64,000 nucleotides of DNA, taken from the NCBI RefSeq assembly GCF_035645195.1, contig NZ_DASQNA010000022.1:1-64000 (forward strand), in the 5' to 3' direction. The stretch is from Paenibacillus sp. (GTDB taxonomy: Bacteria > Bacillota > Bacilli > Paenibacillales > YIM-B00363). Positions 35,568-44,150 of the stretch are shown piece after piece (position 1 is the stretch's first letter; each line of letters begins with the position of its first letter). The notes under the pieces are model-generated. The model was given only the letters and a program-made list of their open reading frames with translations, had not been told where the DNA came from and did no database searches. The position numbers and the translations under genes were made by a program.

Positions 35568-36503
35568 TCATTCAGGGCTTATCCTTTGAGGAAGGCCCTC
35601 TCCCAATTGTTTGTAATATTCCAGAACAAATTCCTTGAACTTCTTTGCCGCTTCGGTCATATACCGATGGGTATACCATGAAATCTCGATCGTTCGGGTG
35701 CTTATGGGCTCTTCGATGGAAACAAGAGCGACGGAGGAGCCCTCGGAGCCGCCCCACGTTAACGAAGGTATAAAAGAGACGCCGAGGCCGGCTCGAATTA
35801 AACTGCGGACCATTGCGGGCTCGTCGCACTCGTAAATGATGTGCGGGATAAATCCTGCGAATCGGCAGAGGGAATCTGTCGTTTCGCGCAGCCGCTTGCC
35901 CGGTTTTAACCCGATAAATCGTTCCTCCGCAAGTTCATGCAAGCGTACGGTTTGGCGGTGTGCCAGCCGGTGGCCGCTTGGGACCGCGAGCTTAATCTCT
36001 TCCGTCAACACCGGCACAGACTCGGTTCCGGGAATAGTAAATGGGGATGAGGAGATGCATAAATCAAAAGACGGGTAGACGGAGCTCCCCGAATCATGCT
36101 GCAGCAGCTTAAATTCAACTTCCGGATATTGCTGCCGGAACTTCGAAATCATATCGGGCAACAAATAAGATCCGACTTGAATGTAAAAGACAAGGTTTCC
36201 TGTAGGTCGTCCCGCGAGGTCTAGAAGCTCCTGTTTGCCATCCTCCAGCGTTTGCAAAGCCGCGTCAACTCTGGCTAAAAACCGCCTTCCGAACTCGTTG
36301 AGCTGAATCGTCTTCCCCGTACGATCGAACAGTTTCACGTTCAGTTCTTTTTCCAGGTTTCCGATCATTTTGCTTAGGGCGGGTTGGGCGATCTGCAGCG
36401 ATTCTGCGGCTCTCGTCATATGTTCAAGGCGCGCGACAGTCTGAAAATATTTGAGCGACAAGAGATCGATGGTATCCCCTTCTTTCTTTATAACAAAATA
36501 CAT
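35568..36503 (-). CDS. LysR-family transcriptional regulator
   Basis: The N-terminal HTH reads LLSLKYFQTVARLEHMTRAA then ESLQIAQPALSKMIGNLEKE, followed by the effector-binding fold (FYIQVGSYLLPDMISKFRQQ; VPVLTEEIKLAVPSGHRLAH; LIRAGLGVSFIPS). About 310 residues, normal size. ATG 36503 is used; the HTH proper begins about 11 codons later and a TTG there is an alternative. It is divergent from the carboxylesterase gene and probably controls it through the palindrome at 36558-36575. Confidence 0.9.
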   Translation of the reverse strand: MYFVIKKEGDTIDLLSLKYFQTVARLEHMTRAAESLQIAQPALSKMIGNLEKELNVKLFDRTGKTIQLNEFGRRFLARVDAALQTLEDGKQELLDLAGRPTGNLVFYIQVGSYLLPDMISKFRQQYPEVEFKLLQHDSGSSVYPSFDLCISSSPFTIPGTESVPVLTEEIKLAVPSGHRLAHRQTVRLHELAEERFIGLKPGKRLRETTDSLCRFAGFIPHIIYECDEPAMVRSLIRAGLGVSFIPSLTWGGSEGSSVALVSIEEPISTRTIEISWYTHRYMTEAAKKFKEFVLEYYKQLGEGLPQRISPE

Positions 36504-36557
36504 ATGAACTATATATATAATGATATATTTTAAATTATATAAAAACAACCCTATACT

Positions 36558-36575
36558 AGGTTTGAAAGCAAACCT
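36558..36575. promoter_or_regulatory. Palindrome in the LysR/esterase gap
   Basis: AGGTTTG-AAAG-CAAACCT is a perfect 7-bp inverted repeat 15 bases before the esterase start codon, next to a TATACT box (36553-36558). It may be the LysR operator, or a regulator site covering the ribosome site. Confidence 0.5.
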
Positions 36576-36590
36576 TGGTAAGGGGGAAGA

Positions 36591-38831
36591 ATGCTGACTA
36601 TGTCGGGATTTCGGCAGACAACGGTTGCGTGGGCGTTAGCGGGGGTCTTAGCGGTGCAATCGCTCATTCCAATGAGCATGGAAGCGGCGACAAGGAATGA
36701 TGTGACCGGCAAAGAGATTCAGAAGCTTGTAGATTCAGGTGTCATCCAGGGAGAAGGGTACGGCATTACGGAGGCTTATTTGCGCAAGCCGACCTCAAGA
36801 CTTCAGGCCGGCATTCTTTACTTGCGGATCGCCGGCTTGGAGGAAGAAGCTTTATCTTACGCAGCCTCCTCTTCTTACGAGAACGCATCCGTATCAACAA
36901 AGATGCAGCCGCTCCTAGCCTATTTATTTGAACACCCTTATCTCGGATGGGGGAGCGACTCCGAGCCTCTAGGTCAAATCAGCGCAGAGGAATATGGGAG
37001 AGTTCTATTAACGCTCCTAGGTTATTATGAGAATATCGATTACCCGCGTGAGGAAGTGCTCTCTTTTGCGAAGGAAAAGGGGTTGAACGTGATTGCCGGA
37101 GGTGGACTCATGAACAACGAACGTACAATCAAAGCTACATACGAGGCTTTATCGATGCAGATCAACCAAGGGAACGAGACACTGGCAGAGCAATATACGG
37201 CCAGTCGAAATAAAGCGAATTTTAAGCCGCAGCCGCTGATCGAAACGGTATATGGAAAGATCAGAGGCACGCGGCAGGCTGAGGCTGGAGTCTTAGAGTG
37301 GCTGGGAGTCCCTTACGCACAATCCCCGGTTCATGAGCTTCGCTGGAAAGCGCCTCGCGAGCTTGCGAGCTGGGACGGCGTTATAGAGACGACCCGATAC
37401 GGCAATAGCTGCGTGCAGTCCGCCAATGGCAAGACGATCGGCGAGGAGGATTGCCTCTACTTAAATATATGGCGTCCGGACAACGCCAGCTCTAACCTTC
37501 CGGTTCTCGTATTCGCGCACGGCGGCGGCAATATGAGCGGTTCCGGACAGGACTTTAAGGGAGATCAGTTGGCTAGGGAAACAAACAGTATCATTATTTC
37601 CGTGAATTATCGGTTAGGCGCGATGGGATTCTTTCGCCACCCCGCCCTTAGAACAGGAGACGCAATCGACGATTCCGGGAATTACGGGTTGTTGGATATT
37701 CTGCACTCCTTGACATGGGTGCGCGACAACATCGAGTCGTTCGGCGGGAACCCGAACAATGTTACGCTGTCCGGTCAATCGGCAGGCGCAAGGAATGTAC
37801 TTGCTGCCATGATTTCTCCGCTAGGGGAAGGATTATTCCATAAAGCGGTCGTTCTGAGCGGCGGCTTGACCACGGCGGACCCTTCGAAAGGCGATGCCAA
37901 ATCGGATGAGATATTAAGCATGCTGCTGATCAAGCACGGGAAGGCGGGGGACGCGGAAGAGGCACGGGAGTGGATCCAGTCGCAATCCGCGGAAGCGATC
38001 GACGCCTTCTTGCGCGGATTGGACGCGGCAGAGTATGCCCAGGCATACGGACAGGTTTCGATCCAAATGGAGCCGTTCCCTCATTTGTTCGAAGACGGCG
38101 CGGTCATTCCGAAGGAAGGGTTTAAGCGGATCGATTCCGGTCATTATCACAAAGTCCCCGTGATACTAGGGAGCACGGCAACCGAATTTTCCGTATTCGC
38201 GCTGTCGGACCCGGATTTCCTGCCATCCATCATGGATGGAAGCTTGTTTAAAGACAGCCAAAAAATGAAGCTGTACAGCGCATCCGTGAAGTACGGAAGC
38301 GGCTTGTATGCCGGATTCAACGCGGAGCGGGTGGCAGAGCGGCTTGCGGGACAACCTGGTCAGCCGCCGGTGTATGCGTACCGGTTCGGTTGGGGAACAA
38401 GGGATGGAGTCATTGATCCGGGCCACCGGTTCTTGATGGGCGCAAGGCACGGAGCGGATATAATGTTTTATACGGGTGACGTTGCGACTGTAACGCAGTA
38501 TTTCCCTAAAGGGTACGTTACGGAAGAGAACGAGCCTGGTCGAGAAGCCTTGACGGCCATCGTACGAGGGTACGTGAAGCAATTCCTTTATACCGGCAAT
38601 CCGAACGGCGAAGGACTTCCGCTTTGGAACGAATGGAGCGACGAAGACAACGCGGAGAAAATCCTGAAGCTGGATGCGGATGATGCGCAGGCGATCGTTG
38701 CCATGTCTGCCGAATACCTGAAGAACGAAGACATTCTTGCCGAGATGGAAGCGGATCCGAGTCTTTCGGCGGAACAGAAGGCTTGGATTAAGGATCAAAT
38801 ATTTGCCGGACGATTCTTCTGGAAGCCCTAA
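36591..38831 (+). CDS. Secreted carboxylesterase type B with N-terminal extension
   Basis: At 746 residues it is some 200 longer than usual para-nitrobenzyl esterases. After a signal peptide (ending near MSMEAAT) comes a 190-residue helical region with an S-layer-homology-like start (VTGKEIQKLVDSGVIQGEGY...LRKPTSRLQAGILYLRIAG). The esterase begins at about residue 215 (ETVYGKIRGTRQAEAGVLEW) with VFAHGGGNMSGSG oxyanion loop, Ser397 in LSGQSAGARN (GQSAG instead of GESAG), Glu in GSTATEF and His in MGARHGADIMFY. AAGGGGGAAG precedes ATG 36591. It probably hydrolyses esters outside the cell. Confidence 0.85.
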   Translation: MLTMSGFRQTTVAWALAGVLAVQSLIPMSMEAATRNDVTGKEIQKLVDSGVIQGEGYGITEAYLRKPTSRLQAGILYLRIAGLEEEALSYAASSSYENASVSTKMQPLLAYLFEHPYLGWGSDSEPLGQISAEEYGRVLLTLLGYYENIDYPREEVLSFAKEKGLNVIAGGGLMNNERTIKATYEALSMQINQGNETLAEQYTASRNKANFKPQPLIETVYGKIRGTRQAEAGVLEWLGVPYAQSPVHELRWKAPRELASWDGVIETTRYGNSCVQSANGKTIGEEDCLYLNIWRPDNASSNLPVLVFAHGGGNMSGSGQDFKGDQLARETNSIIISVNYRLGAMGFFRHPALRTGDAIDDSGNYGLLDILHSLTWVRDNIESFGGNPNNVTLSGQSAGARNVLAAMISPLGEGLFHKAVVLSGGLTTADPSKGDAKSDEILSMLLIKHGKAGDAEEAREWIQSQSAEAIDAFLRGLDAAEYAQAYGQVSIQMEPFPHLFEDGAVIPKEGFKRIDSGHYHKVPVILGSTATEFSVFALSDPDFLPSIMDGSLFKDSQKMKLYSASVKYGSGLYAGFNAERVAERLAGQPGQPPVYAYRFGWGTRDGVIDPGHRFLMGARHGADIMFYTGDVATVTQYFPKGYVTEENEPGREALTAIVRGYVKQFLYTGNPNGEGLPLWNEWSDEDNAEKILKLDADDAQAIVAMSAEYLKNEDILAEMEADPSLSAEQKAWIKDQIFAGRFFWKP

Positions 38832-38936
38832 TTCAATTGTTACACGCGAGGCGAAGGGAGCCCTCCACCGGGCGCCTTCGCTGTTTGTATATAATATCTT
38901 GCAGTATAAACAACTGCCGAGAAGGGGGGACGAGCA

Positions 38937-39740
38937 TTGATCATCGAACTTCTTATGCTATTGCTTATTGGACTCCTCGCCGGCATGTCGGGCTCCCTGG
39001 TGGGGCTTGGGGGAGGGTTTATCGTTGTTCCCGCTCTGGCCTTTTTGTTTCCGGACATGCTCCCGGCGCATCTGGCAGGCACCTCGATGGCGATGCTGCT
39101 CGTGAATTCCATCTCCAGCACCTATGTGTATGCCAAGCAACAAAGAATCGAATACCAAGCCGCGCTATGGTTTGCCGCCGCCTCGATCCCAGGCTCCGTG
39201 ATTGGGGCCTTCTGGGTGGAATCGATGACGGGGAAGGCTTTTTATATAGGTTTTGGCGCATTTCTTATATTCGTCTCGCTGCTGCTTATATTTAAACCGA
39301 AACAGTCTATTGGCGCGCTGCACTTCCGGCCGACCGTGTCCAGGACATTGGTGGATGCCTCGGGGGAAAGCTTCCCATTGGCGTATCATCTTCCCGTCGG
39401 CGTTGCCATCAGCTTTTTCGTGGGGTTCTTATCCAGTTTGTTCGGGGTGGGCGGCGGCAGTCTGATGGTACCGACGATGACGCTGCTGCTCCTCTTTCCC
39501 CCGCATATCGCCGTCGCGACTTCCATGTTCCAAATTAGCCTGTCCGCTGTTGTAAGCACGACGACCCATGCTTTTTTATTGAATATTGATTGGATGAAAG
39601 TGCTGATGCTCGCTCCGGGCGCTTTCGTTGGCGGACAAATCGGCGCGCGCCTCGCCAAGCGGATTCCGGCAGGAGTCCTTGTGAAGGTGTTAGCGGTCAT
39701 GCTTATGCTTGTTGCGTTCCGGTTGATGATGAAGTCGTAA
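38937..39740 (+). CDS. TauE/SafE-family permease
   Basis: About eight membrane helices with the family's paired glycine motifs: GMSGSLVGLGGGFIVVPALA near the start and FLSSLFGVGGGSLMVPTMTL in the second half, reflecting an internal duplication. Members export sulfite, sulfoacetate or related organosulfur anions, but the substrate here is unknown. TTG 38937 has GAAGGGGGG upstream. A GC-rich hairpin lies between it and the esterase stop. Confidence 0.87.
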   Translation: MIIELLMLLLIGLLAGMSGSLVGLGGGFIVVPALAFLFPDMLPAHLAGTSMAMLLVNSISSTYVYAKQQRIEYQAALWFAAASIPGSVIGAFWVESMTGKAFYIGFGAFLIFVSLLLIFKPKQSIGALHFRPTVSRTLVDASGESFPLAYHLPVGVAISFFVGFLSSLFGVGGGSLMVPTMTLLLLFPPHIAVATSMFQISLSAVVSTTTHAFLLNIDWMKVLMLAPGAFVGGQIGARLAKRIPAGVLVKVLAVMLMLVAFRLMMKS

Positions 39741-39794
39741 ACCATCAATATGGACATAAACAAATCTTAACAGCGTTGGCGTCAGAATAGCACC

Positions 39795-40043
39795 GATTGC
39801 CACGGAAAAACAGCGAAAGTTAACAATTCGTCGGTCGCTCTCGAGTTGGTTCTCGATGCAGAATTAGACGCCCAGGGACAATTTGACGGAGAAGTCTATT
39901 TGGATCTCATCGACCTTGAAACAGACGAGTACGTAGACTGGTACCAATCAAGCGTGCAGAATATCCCTTATGATAAGACGACAGTCCACTACAGCACGTA
40001 CAACGCAGCCATCGATGCGGGCTGGTCGGTAAATACGTATTAA
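39795..40043 (+). pseudogene. Possible C-terminal remnant, unknown protein
   Basis: The frame is open from about 39777 without a start codon: STDCHGKTAKVNNSSVALEL then DAELDAQGQFDGEVYLDLID and a TVHYSTYNAAIDAGWSVNTY end. It looks like the tail of a secreted or beta-rich protein. ATG 39846 would give 65 residues but has no ribosome site. A strong terminator follows immediately, as expected for a gene end. Confidence 0.4.
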
Positions 40044-40048
40044 GCAGC

Positions 40049-40088
40049 AAAACGCTAAAAGCGCACACGGCGCTTTTAGCGTTTTTTT
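40049..40088 (+). terminator. Rho-independent terminator
   Basis: AAAACGCTAAAAGCGC pairs perfectly with GCGCTTTTAGCGTTTT (40070-40085) over a five-base loop; T-run follows. Confidence 0.9.
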
Positions 40089-40094
40089 ATGCGC

Positions 40095-40129
40095 GAGCAA
40101 GTCCGTTGCGACGGGCTTGCTCTTTTTTT
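40095..40129 (+). terminator. Second terminator hairpin
   Basis: GAGCAAGTCCGT and ACGGGCTTGCTC (one mismatch) flank TGCG, followed by seven T residues. Confidence 0.8.
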
Positions 40130-40212
40130 AATGCAGCCTATTTCATGTGGATTTAAGGTTCGCGCGTTATACTGTCTCTGAGGCGTTTCCAGGGAAAGGG
40201 TGAACGGAACCG

Positions 40213-40596
40213 ATGAACGCGAAACGATGGATGATGCTGGGTACTTTGGCGATAGCGATCGCGGTAGGACATCCGCTATACAAGGAAGGTACGCTCCCGG
40301 ACGCAGCACCCCGGGCTTCCGCCGACTCCGAATCGGACGACGGCGACGCATTGCTGCAAGCGCTTGGACTTGAGAACGACGAGCAGCTGCGGGAAGCGAT
40401 CTACGACGGGTTCTCGCTCGCCGATATCGCGCGCGCCGGCGGGAAAGACCCCGCGGCCGTGGTCGAACTGCAAGTGGCGGAGGCGTTGGCGCTGCTTGAG
40501 CAGCGGTACGCGAGCGGCAGCATCACGGAAGAAACATATCTCGCGCAGCGCGAGGAAATCCCGGAAGTCGTGGAACGAAGCGTTTACGACACCTAA
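40213..40596 (+). CDS. Small secreted protein, DUF2680-like
   Basis: The 127-residue product has an N-terminal hydrophobic segment (WMMLGTLAIAIAVGHPLY), an acidic linker and the segment LREAIYDGFSLADIARAGGK then VVELQVAEALALLEQRYASG and SITEETYLAQREEIPEVV. This 'slow-start, alternating helix' pattern resembles DUF2680-type secreted proteins of Bacilli with no known activity. GGGAAAGGGTG lies before ATG 40213, and a terminator follows. Confidence 0.6.
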   Translation: MNAKRWMMLGTLAIAIAVGHPLYKEGTLPDAAPRASADSESDDGDALLQALGLENDEQLREAIYDGFSLADIARAGGKDPAAVVELQVAEALALLEQRYASGSITEETYLAQREEIPEVVERSVYDT

Positions 40597-40603
40597 CGAC
40601 GAA

Positions 40604-40634
40604 AAAGAACAGCCGGAGCTGTTCTTTTTTTGTC
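40604..40634. terminator. Bidirectional terminator between convergent genes
   Basis: AAAGAACAGC (40604-40613), loop CGGA, GCTGTTCTTT (40618-40627) and T-run; it serves the small secreted protein gene and, on the other strand, the monooxygenase gene. Confidence 0.85.
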
Positions 40635-40636
40635 GA

Positions 40637-41638
40637 TTATTCGCCCGATGCCTTCAGCCCGCAAGCATCCGCTAAAATTTCGAAGGAGCGTAAGCGGGCG
40701 TGATGGTCATAGATTTGGCCTGTGACCATAATCTCGTCCGCCCCCGTTTCCTCCACGATCGCTTGCACCCCTTCGCGCACCGTGTCTTTATCTCCAGTTA
40801 CCGTGTATCTCAGCTGGCTTCGCACAATTTCTTCTTCGTGCGCGCTCCAGAGCGGAGCCATGGAGTCCACCGGAGGCCGAAGCTTTCCGGTGCGGCCGCG
40901 AATGATGTTCAGGAACGCCATCTGATGAGAGGTGCCCAATCGCTGCGCTTCCTCATTGGTGTCCGCCGCGACGACGTTGATGGCCACCATGGCATACGGC
41001 TGCTCCAGCGCCTCCGAAGGACGGAAGCTGGACCGGTAGAGATCTAGTGCCGGCAGCAAATATTCAGGGGCGAAATGGCTTGCGAACGCAAACGGCAAGC
41101 CCAATTGCCCGGCTAACCGAGCGCTGAATCCGCTGGAGCCTAACAGCCAAATCGGAATGTTCAGCCCTTCTCCAGGGTATGCGCGAACCGACCTGTTCCC
41201 CGGAGGAGGGGAGAAAAATTCGCGCAGCTCTTCAAGCAATCTGGGGAAATCCTGCCCGTCGCTGTCCAGTCCGCGCCGCAGCGCTCTGGCAGTCAGTTGG
41301 TCGGTGCCCGGCGCCCGGCCGAGGCCGAGATCGATCCGTCCCGGGTACATGGATTCCAAGGTGCCGAACTGTTCCGCAATGACGAGCGGGGCGTGATTCG
41401 GAAGCATGATGCCGCCGGAGCCTACGCGGATCTTCGTGGTGCCGGCGGCCACATAGCCGATCACTAGCGACGTAGCCGAGCTCGCGATGCCTGGGAAGTT
41501 GTGGTGCTCTGCAAGCCAGTACCGGTGATAGCCCCACCGTTCTGCATGTTGGGCCAAATCGAGCGTATTTTTGAAAGAATCCGCCGCTGTCCCGCCCTCG
41601 ACGACGGGCGCCAAGTCCAATACGGATAATGTCGTCAA
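40637..41638 (-). CDS. LLM-class (luciferase-like) flavin monooxygenase
   Basis: This 333-residue protein has the hallmarks of bacterial luciferase-like oxidoreductases: [40 protein letters not shown] (His-rich active-site helix), [20 protein letters not shown] and [14 protein letters not shown], with [20 protein letters not shown] binding reduced flavin. YhbW-like group; the substrate is unknown. Start is TTG 41638 with GGAGGAA upstream on the minus strand. Confidence 0.9.
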   Translation of the reverse strand: MTTLSVLDLAPVVEGGTAADSFKNTLDLAQHAERWGYHRYWLAEHHNFPGIASSATSLVIGYVAAGTTKIRVGSGGIMLPNHAPLVIAEQFGTLESMYPGRIDLGLGRAPGTDQLTARALRRGLDSDGQDFPRLLEELREFFSPPPGNRSVRAYPGEGLNIPIWLLGSSGFSARLAGQLGLPFAFASHFAPEYLLPALDLYRSSFRPSEALEQPYAMVAINVVAADTNEEAQRLGTSHQMAFLNIIRGRTGKLRPPVDSMAPLWSAHEEEIVRSQLRYTVTGDKDTVREGVQAIVEETGADEIMVTGQIYDHHARLRSFEILADACGLKASGE

Positions 41639-41852
41639 AATGGGGATTCCTCCTCACGTGTGAGTTGAGCTCTCAAACTGTAATATTTATTGTAACAGAC
41701 TTAGGGTCTGCCGTGCAAACGGCATAGGTCATGTATGCGAGGGACGCATCCATCATGTTGGCCAATGAACGCAAGATTATCCGAATCAGGAGACTTTATC
41801 CGAAGGTTGGGGAAAATACGGAACGATGGCTTGAAGACCGGAGGAGAGAACC

Positions 41853-42569
41853 ATGGATTTGTCGCAAATGTTTACCATGTATCAACCGCTGATTTCGTTC
41901 AAAGACGATAAGTTGTTCGGGTTCGAAGCGCTGCTGCGGAGCGAAACGGGCGCGGCGCCGGGCGAGCTATTCGAGAACGCGAGAGGGCGCGGAAGCGTCT
42001 ATGCGCTGGATCGTCATGCCGTGAAACTGGCGGTCGAGGGCTTTCGGAAACATGGAGTCGGAACGAAGCTGTTCGTCAATGTGCTTCCCTCGACATTGGT
42101 CGAACGCGATTTCTTTCCCTACCTCGAGGGAATATTCGCGGACACCGGGTTCGACCCGACAACGCTCGTGTTCGAATTGACCGAGACGATCGTCGAGGCT
42201 TCGTTCTGGAGCGGGAACGCGCTGAAAGACGCGGTAGCGCGCATCCGGCGGGAGCTGGGCGCGTCGATCGCCGTCGACGACGTCGGAAGCGGCGTGGCTT
42301 GCAATCGCAATATCGTCGAGTTCGAGCCCGACATCGTCAAGCTGGACCAATATTTCGGGTTCGAGCTGTCGAAGTCGCCGGCGAAGCAGCGCATGGTGGA
42401 CAGCTATCGGAGGCTGGCCGAAGGCAGCTTCACGCTGGTGCTGGAAGGGATCGAATTCGAAGAAGACGCCAAGGCGGCGAGGAGTCTGGACGTCGACGTA
42501 GGGCAAGGGTATGCCTTGGGCCGGCCGGAGCCGCTCGAACGATTCGCCGAAGCGGCCGCGGAACGGTAG
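41853..42569 (+). CDS. EAL-domain c-di-GMP phosphodiesterase
   Basis: The 238 residues are a single EAL domain without GGDEF or sensor. Key residues are in place: FEALLR (EAL), VNVLPST (Asn), ELTET (Glu), VDDVGSG (Asp pair; DDFGSG is usual), KLDQYF (Lys), LEGIE (Glu) and VGQGYALGRP (Gln). It should hydrolyse c-di-GMP in the cytosol and lower biofilm or raise motility signals. GGAGAG precedes ATG 41853. It is not obviously linked to its neighbours. Confidence 0.87.
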   Translation: MDLSQMFTMYQPLISFKDDKLFGFEALLRSETGAAPGELFENARGRGSVYALDRHAVKLAVEGFRKHGVGTKLFVNVLPSTLVERDFFPYLEGIFADTGFDPTTLVFELTETIVEASFWSGNALKDAVARIRRELGASIAVDDVGSGVACNRNIVEFEPDIVKLDQYFGFELSKSPAKQRMVDSYRRLAEGSFTLVLEGIEFEEDAKAARSLDVDVGQGYALGRPEPLERFAEAAAER

Positions 42570-42666
42570 AGGGAACGTTACCAAAAACTAGAAGCTTCCT
42601 TGCCACACGGAACGATTATAGTGTAACTTATTCCTTATAAACCTTAAGGAAGCGGCGGACGAACGA

Positions 42667-43716
42667 ATGAATTGGAACTTTGTCCCTACCTATTTTGCGA
42701 TCAAGCAAGATATTAAAGAGAAAATCGCGAAGGGCGTCCTTCTTCCGGGCGAGCTTCTGCCAGGTCGAAAGTCGATGTGCGATCAGTATCAATGCAGCTG
42801 GAGCACGCTGAACCGAGCGGTGAACGAGCTGATTTTGGAGGGCGTGTTAACGGCGGAGAAGGGGAAGGGGACGTACGTCTCCAACCGCGGTTCCGAACCG
42901 GGCGAGCAAGAGCGGACATTGGATACCGTCAACGTATGGGTATGCAACCCGTTCCCGAGCGTCTACGCTTTGATGTCCGAAATGATCGACGGCATGCGGG
43001 ACGAAGCCCACCGCAGGGGCGTCTCGGTGCGAATTCTGGACCTGGCCGAACCCGCGGCGATTCCGAGCAGCCTGAACGACTTCATCGTGGTGACGCCCTC
43101 CAACGATCAATGGGCGACGCTCGTCGAAGCCCGGAATCGCGGCGATCGGTTCGTCGTGTTGAATTCAAGCTGGGATGCCGCGCCTTTCCCGTGCATCGAC
43201 GCCGATATTTACGGAGCGGCGACGGAAGCGACGCGTATCCTGCTTCAGCGAGGGCACCGAGCGATCGGATTGGTAGGCATTCGCGAAGGATTTTCCAATT
43301 ACGACCGAAGGGTCGAGGGATTCCGCCGGGCGTTCGAAGATGCAGGGGTTCGGATGGACCCCGAATGGATCGTCGGCCGGCCCGAAGAACGGGACGTCGC
43401 GAAGCGCATTTACGAAGAGTGGCTCGATCGCCATCCCGAGTGCACGGCGTTGTTTACCGCCGACTACGCTACTTCCATGCTCCTGCTGGAATTGCTGCAG
43501 GACAAGGGCATCCCGGTGCCGGATCGGCTGTCCTTATTCGCGACCGGCACGCCGCAATTCGCGCCGTACGGCAATTTATCGGTCAGCGCCGTCGTCCAAC
43601 CGTTCCACGAGATGGGCCGGCTGGCGGCCCGTCGGCTGCTGGAGCGGGAGCTGACGCCCGGCGCCGTGCTGCTCCCTTGCCGGCTCAATATCGGCAATTC
43701 GATTAAATCCTTATAA
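42667..43716 (+). CDS. GntR-type regulator with LacI-like sensor domain
   Basis: The N-terminal winged helix reads PTYFAIKQDIKEKIAKGVLL, PGELLPGRKSMCDQYQCSWS and TLNRAVNELILEGVLTAEKG, then a periplasmic-binding-protein-like sugar-sensing domain (ATEATRILLQRGHRAIGLVG; TALFTADYATSMLLLELLQD; GRLAARRLLERELTPG). This AraR-like architecture is common in regulators of sugar loci. It precedes the mutarotase-sulfatase-transport genes and likely represses them until a released sugar binds. AAGGAAG precedes ATG 42667. Confidence 0.87.
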   Translation: MNWNFVPTYFAIKQDIKEKIAKGVLLPGELLPGRKSMCDQYQCSWSTLNRAVNELILEGVLTAEKGKGTYVSNRGSEPGEQERTLDTVNVWVCNPFPSVYALMSEMIDGMRDEAHRRGVSVRILDLAEPAAIPSSLNDFIVVTPSNDQWATLVEARNRGDRFVVLNSSWDAAPFPCIDADIYGAATEATRILLQRGHRAIGLVGIREGFSNYDRRVEGFRRAFEDAGVRMDPEWIVGRPEERDVAKRIYEEWLDRHPECTALFTADYATSMLLLELLQDKGIPVPDRLSLFATGTPQFAPYGNLSVSAVVQPFHEMGRLAARRLLERELTPGAVLLPCRLNIGNSIKSL

Positions 43717-43769
43717 TGCGATTCGACAGCCGTCCTTGGCGCAAATTCCGGGGAGCGGCTTGTTTGCGA

Positions 43770-43799
43770 TTGACAAAAAAACTACGTATGGAATAACAT
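43770..43799 (+). promoter_or_regulatory. Sigma-A-type promoter for the mutarotase-sulfatase operon
   Basis: TTGACA (43770-43775) and TAACAT (43794-43799) are 18 bp apart; AT-rich alternating sequence (GATATATATGTATATA) follows up to the AGGAGGG ribosome site of the mutarotase gene. Confidence 0.6.
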
Positions 43800-43827
43800 T
43801 GATATATATGTATATAGGAGGGCGGAA

Positions 43828-44136
43828 ATGGGCAGAGCGGCGTTCACCTTAACGATCTTGCCGGGGATGGAAGAGGAGTACGATCGCAGGCATCAAGAGG
43901 TTTGGCCGGAGCTGTTGGAGCTGATGAAAGCGTATGGGTTTCGGAACTATTCGATCTTCCGTTCCGGACGTTCCTTGTTCGGGTACGTAGAGAACGAAGG
44001 CGATGTCGGAGGAGCGCTCGCCGCGCTTCATGAGCACCCGATTCAGCAACGTTGGCGCGATGCCATGTCCGACGTGCTCGTTCGCGATCGGCAGATGGGA
44101 TTCACATTTTTGGACGAAGTATTTCATATGGATTGA
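43828..44136 (+). CDS. rhaM: L-rhamnose mutarotase
   Basis: The 102-residue product matches the dimeric RhaM/RhaU fold: AFTLTILPGMEEEYDRRHQE VWPEL with the active-site His, GFRNYSIFRSGRSLFGYVEN with the Tyr, and the WRDAMSDVL end. It interconverts the alpha and beta forms of L-rhamnose. AGGAGGG precedes ATG 43828. Its stop overlaps the region of the next start, so it is translationally linked to a sulfatase. That pairing suggests a rhamnose-containing, sulfated substrate. Confidence 0.85.
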   Translation: MGRAAFTLTILPGMEEEYDRRHQEVWPELLELMKAYGFRNYSIFRSGRSLFGYVENEGDVGGALAALHEHPIQQRWRDAMSDVLVRDRQMGFTFLDEVFHMD

Positions 44137-44150
44137 TGGGGGAGATCATC

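Noticed and set aside
42777-43706. 309-codon open frame overlapping the GntR-type gene
   Set aside because: It runs in another frame of a clearly coding gene in GC-rich DNA, is Arg-rich and low in recognisable motifs; a shadow frame.
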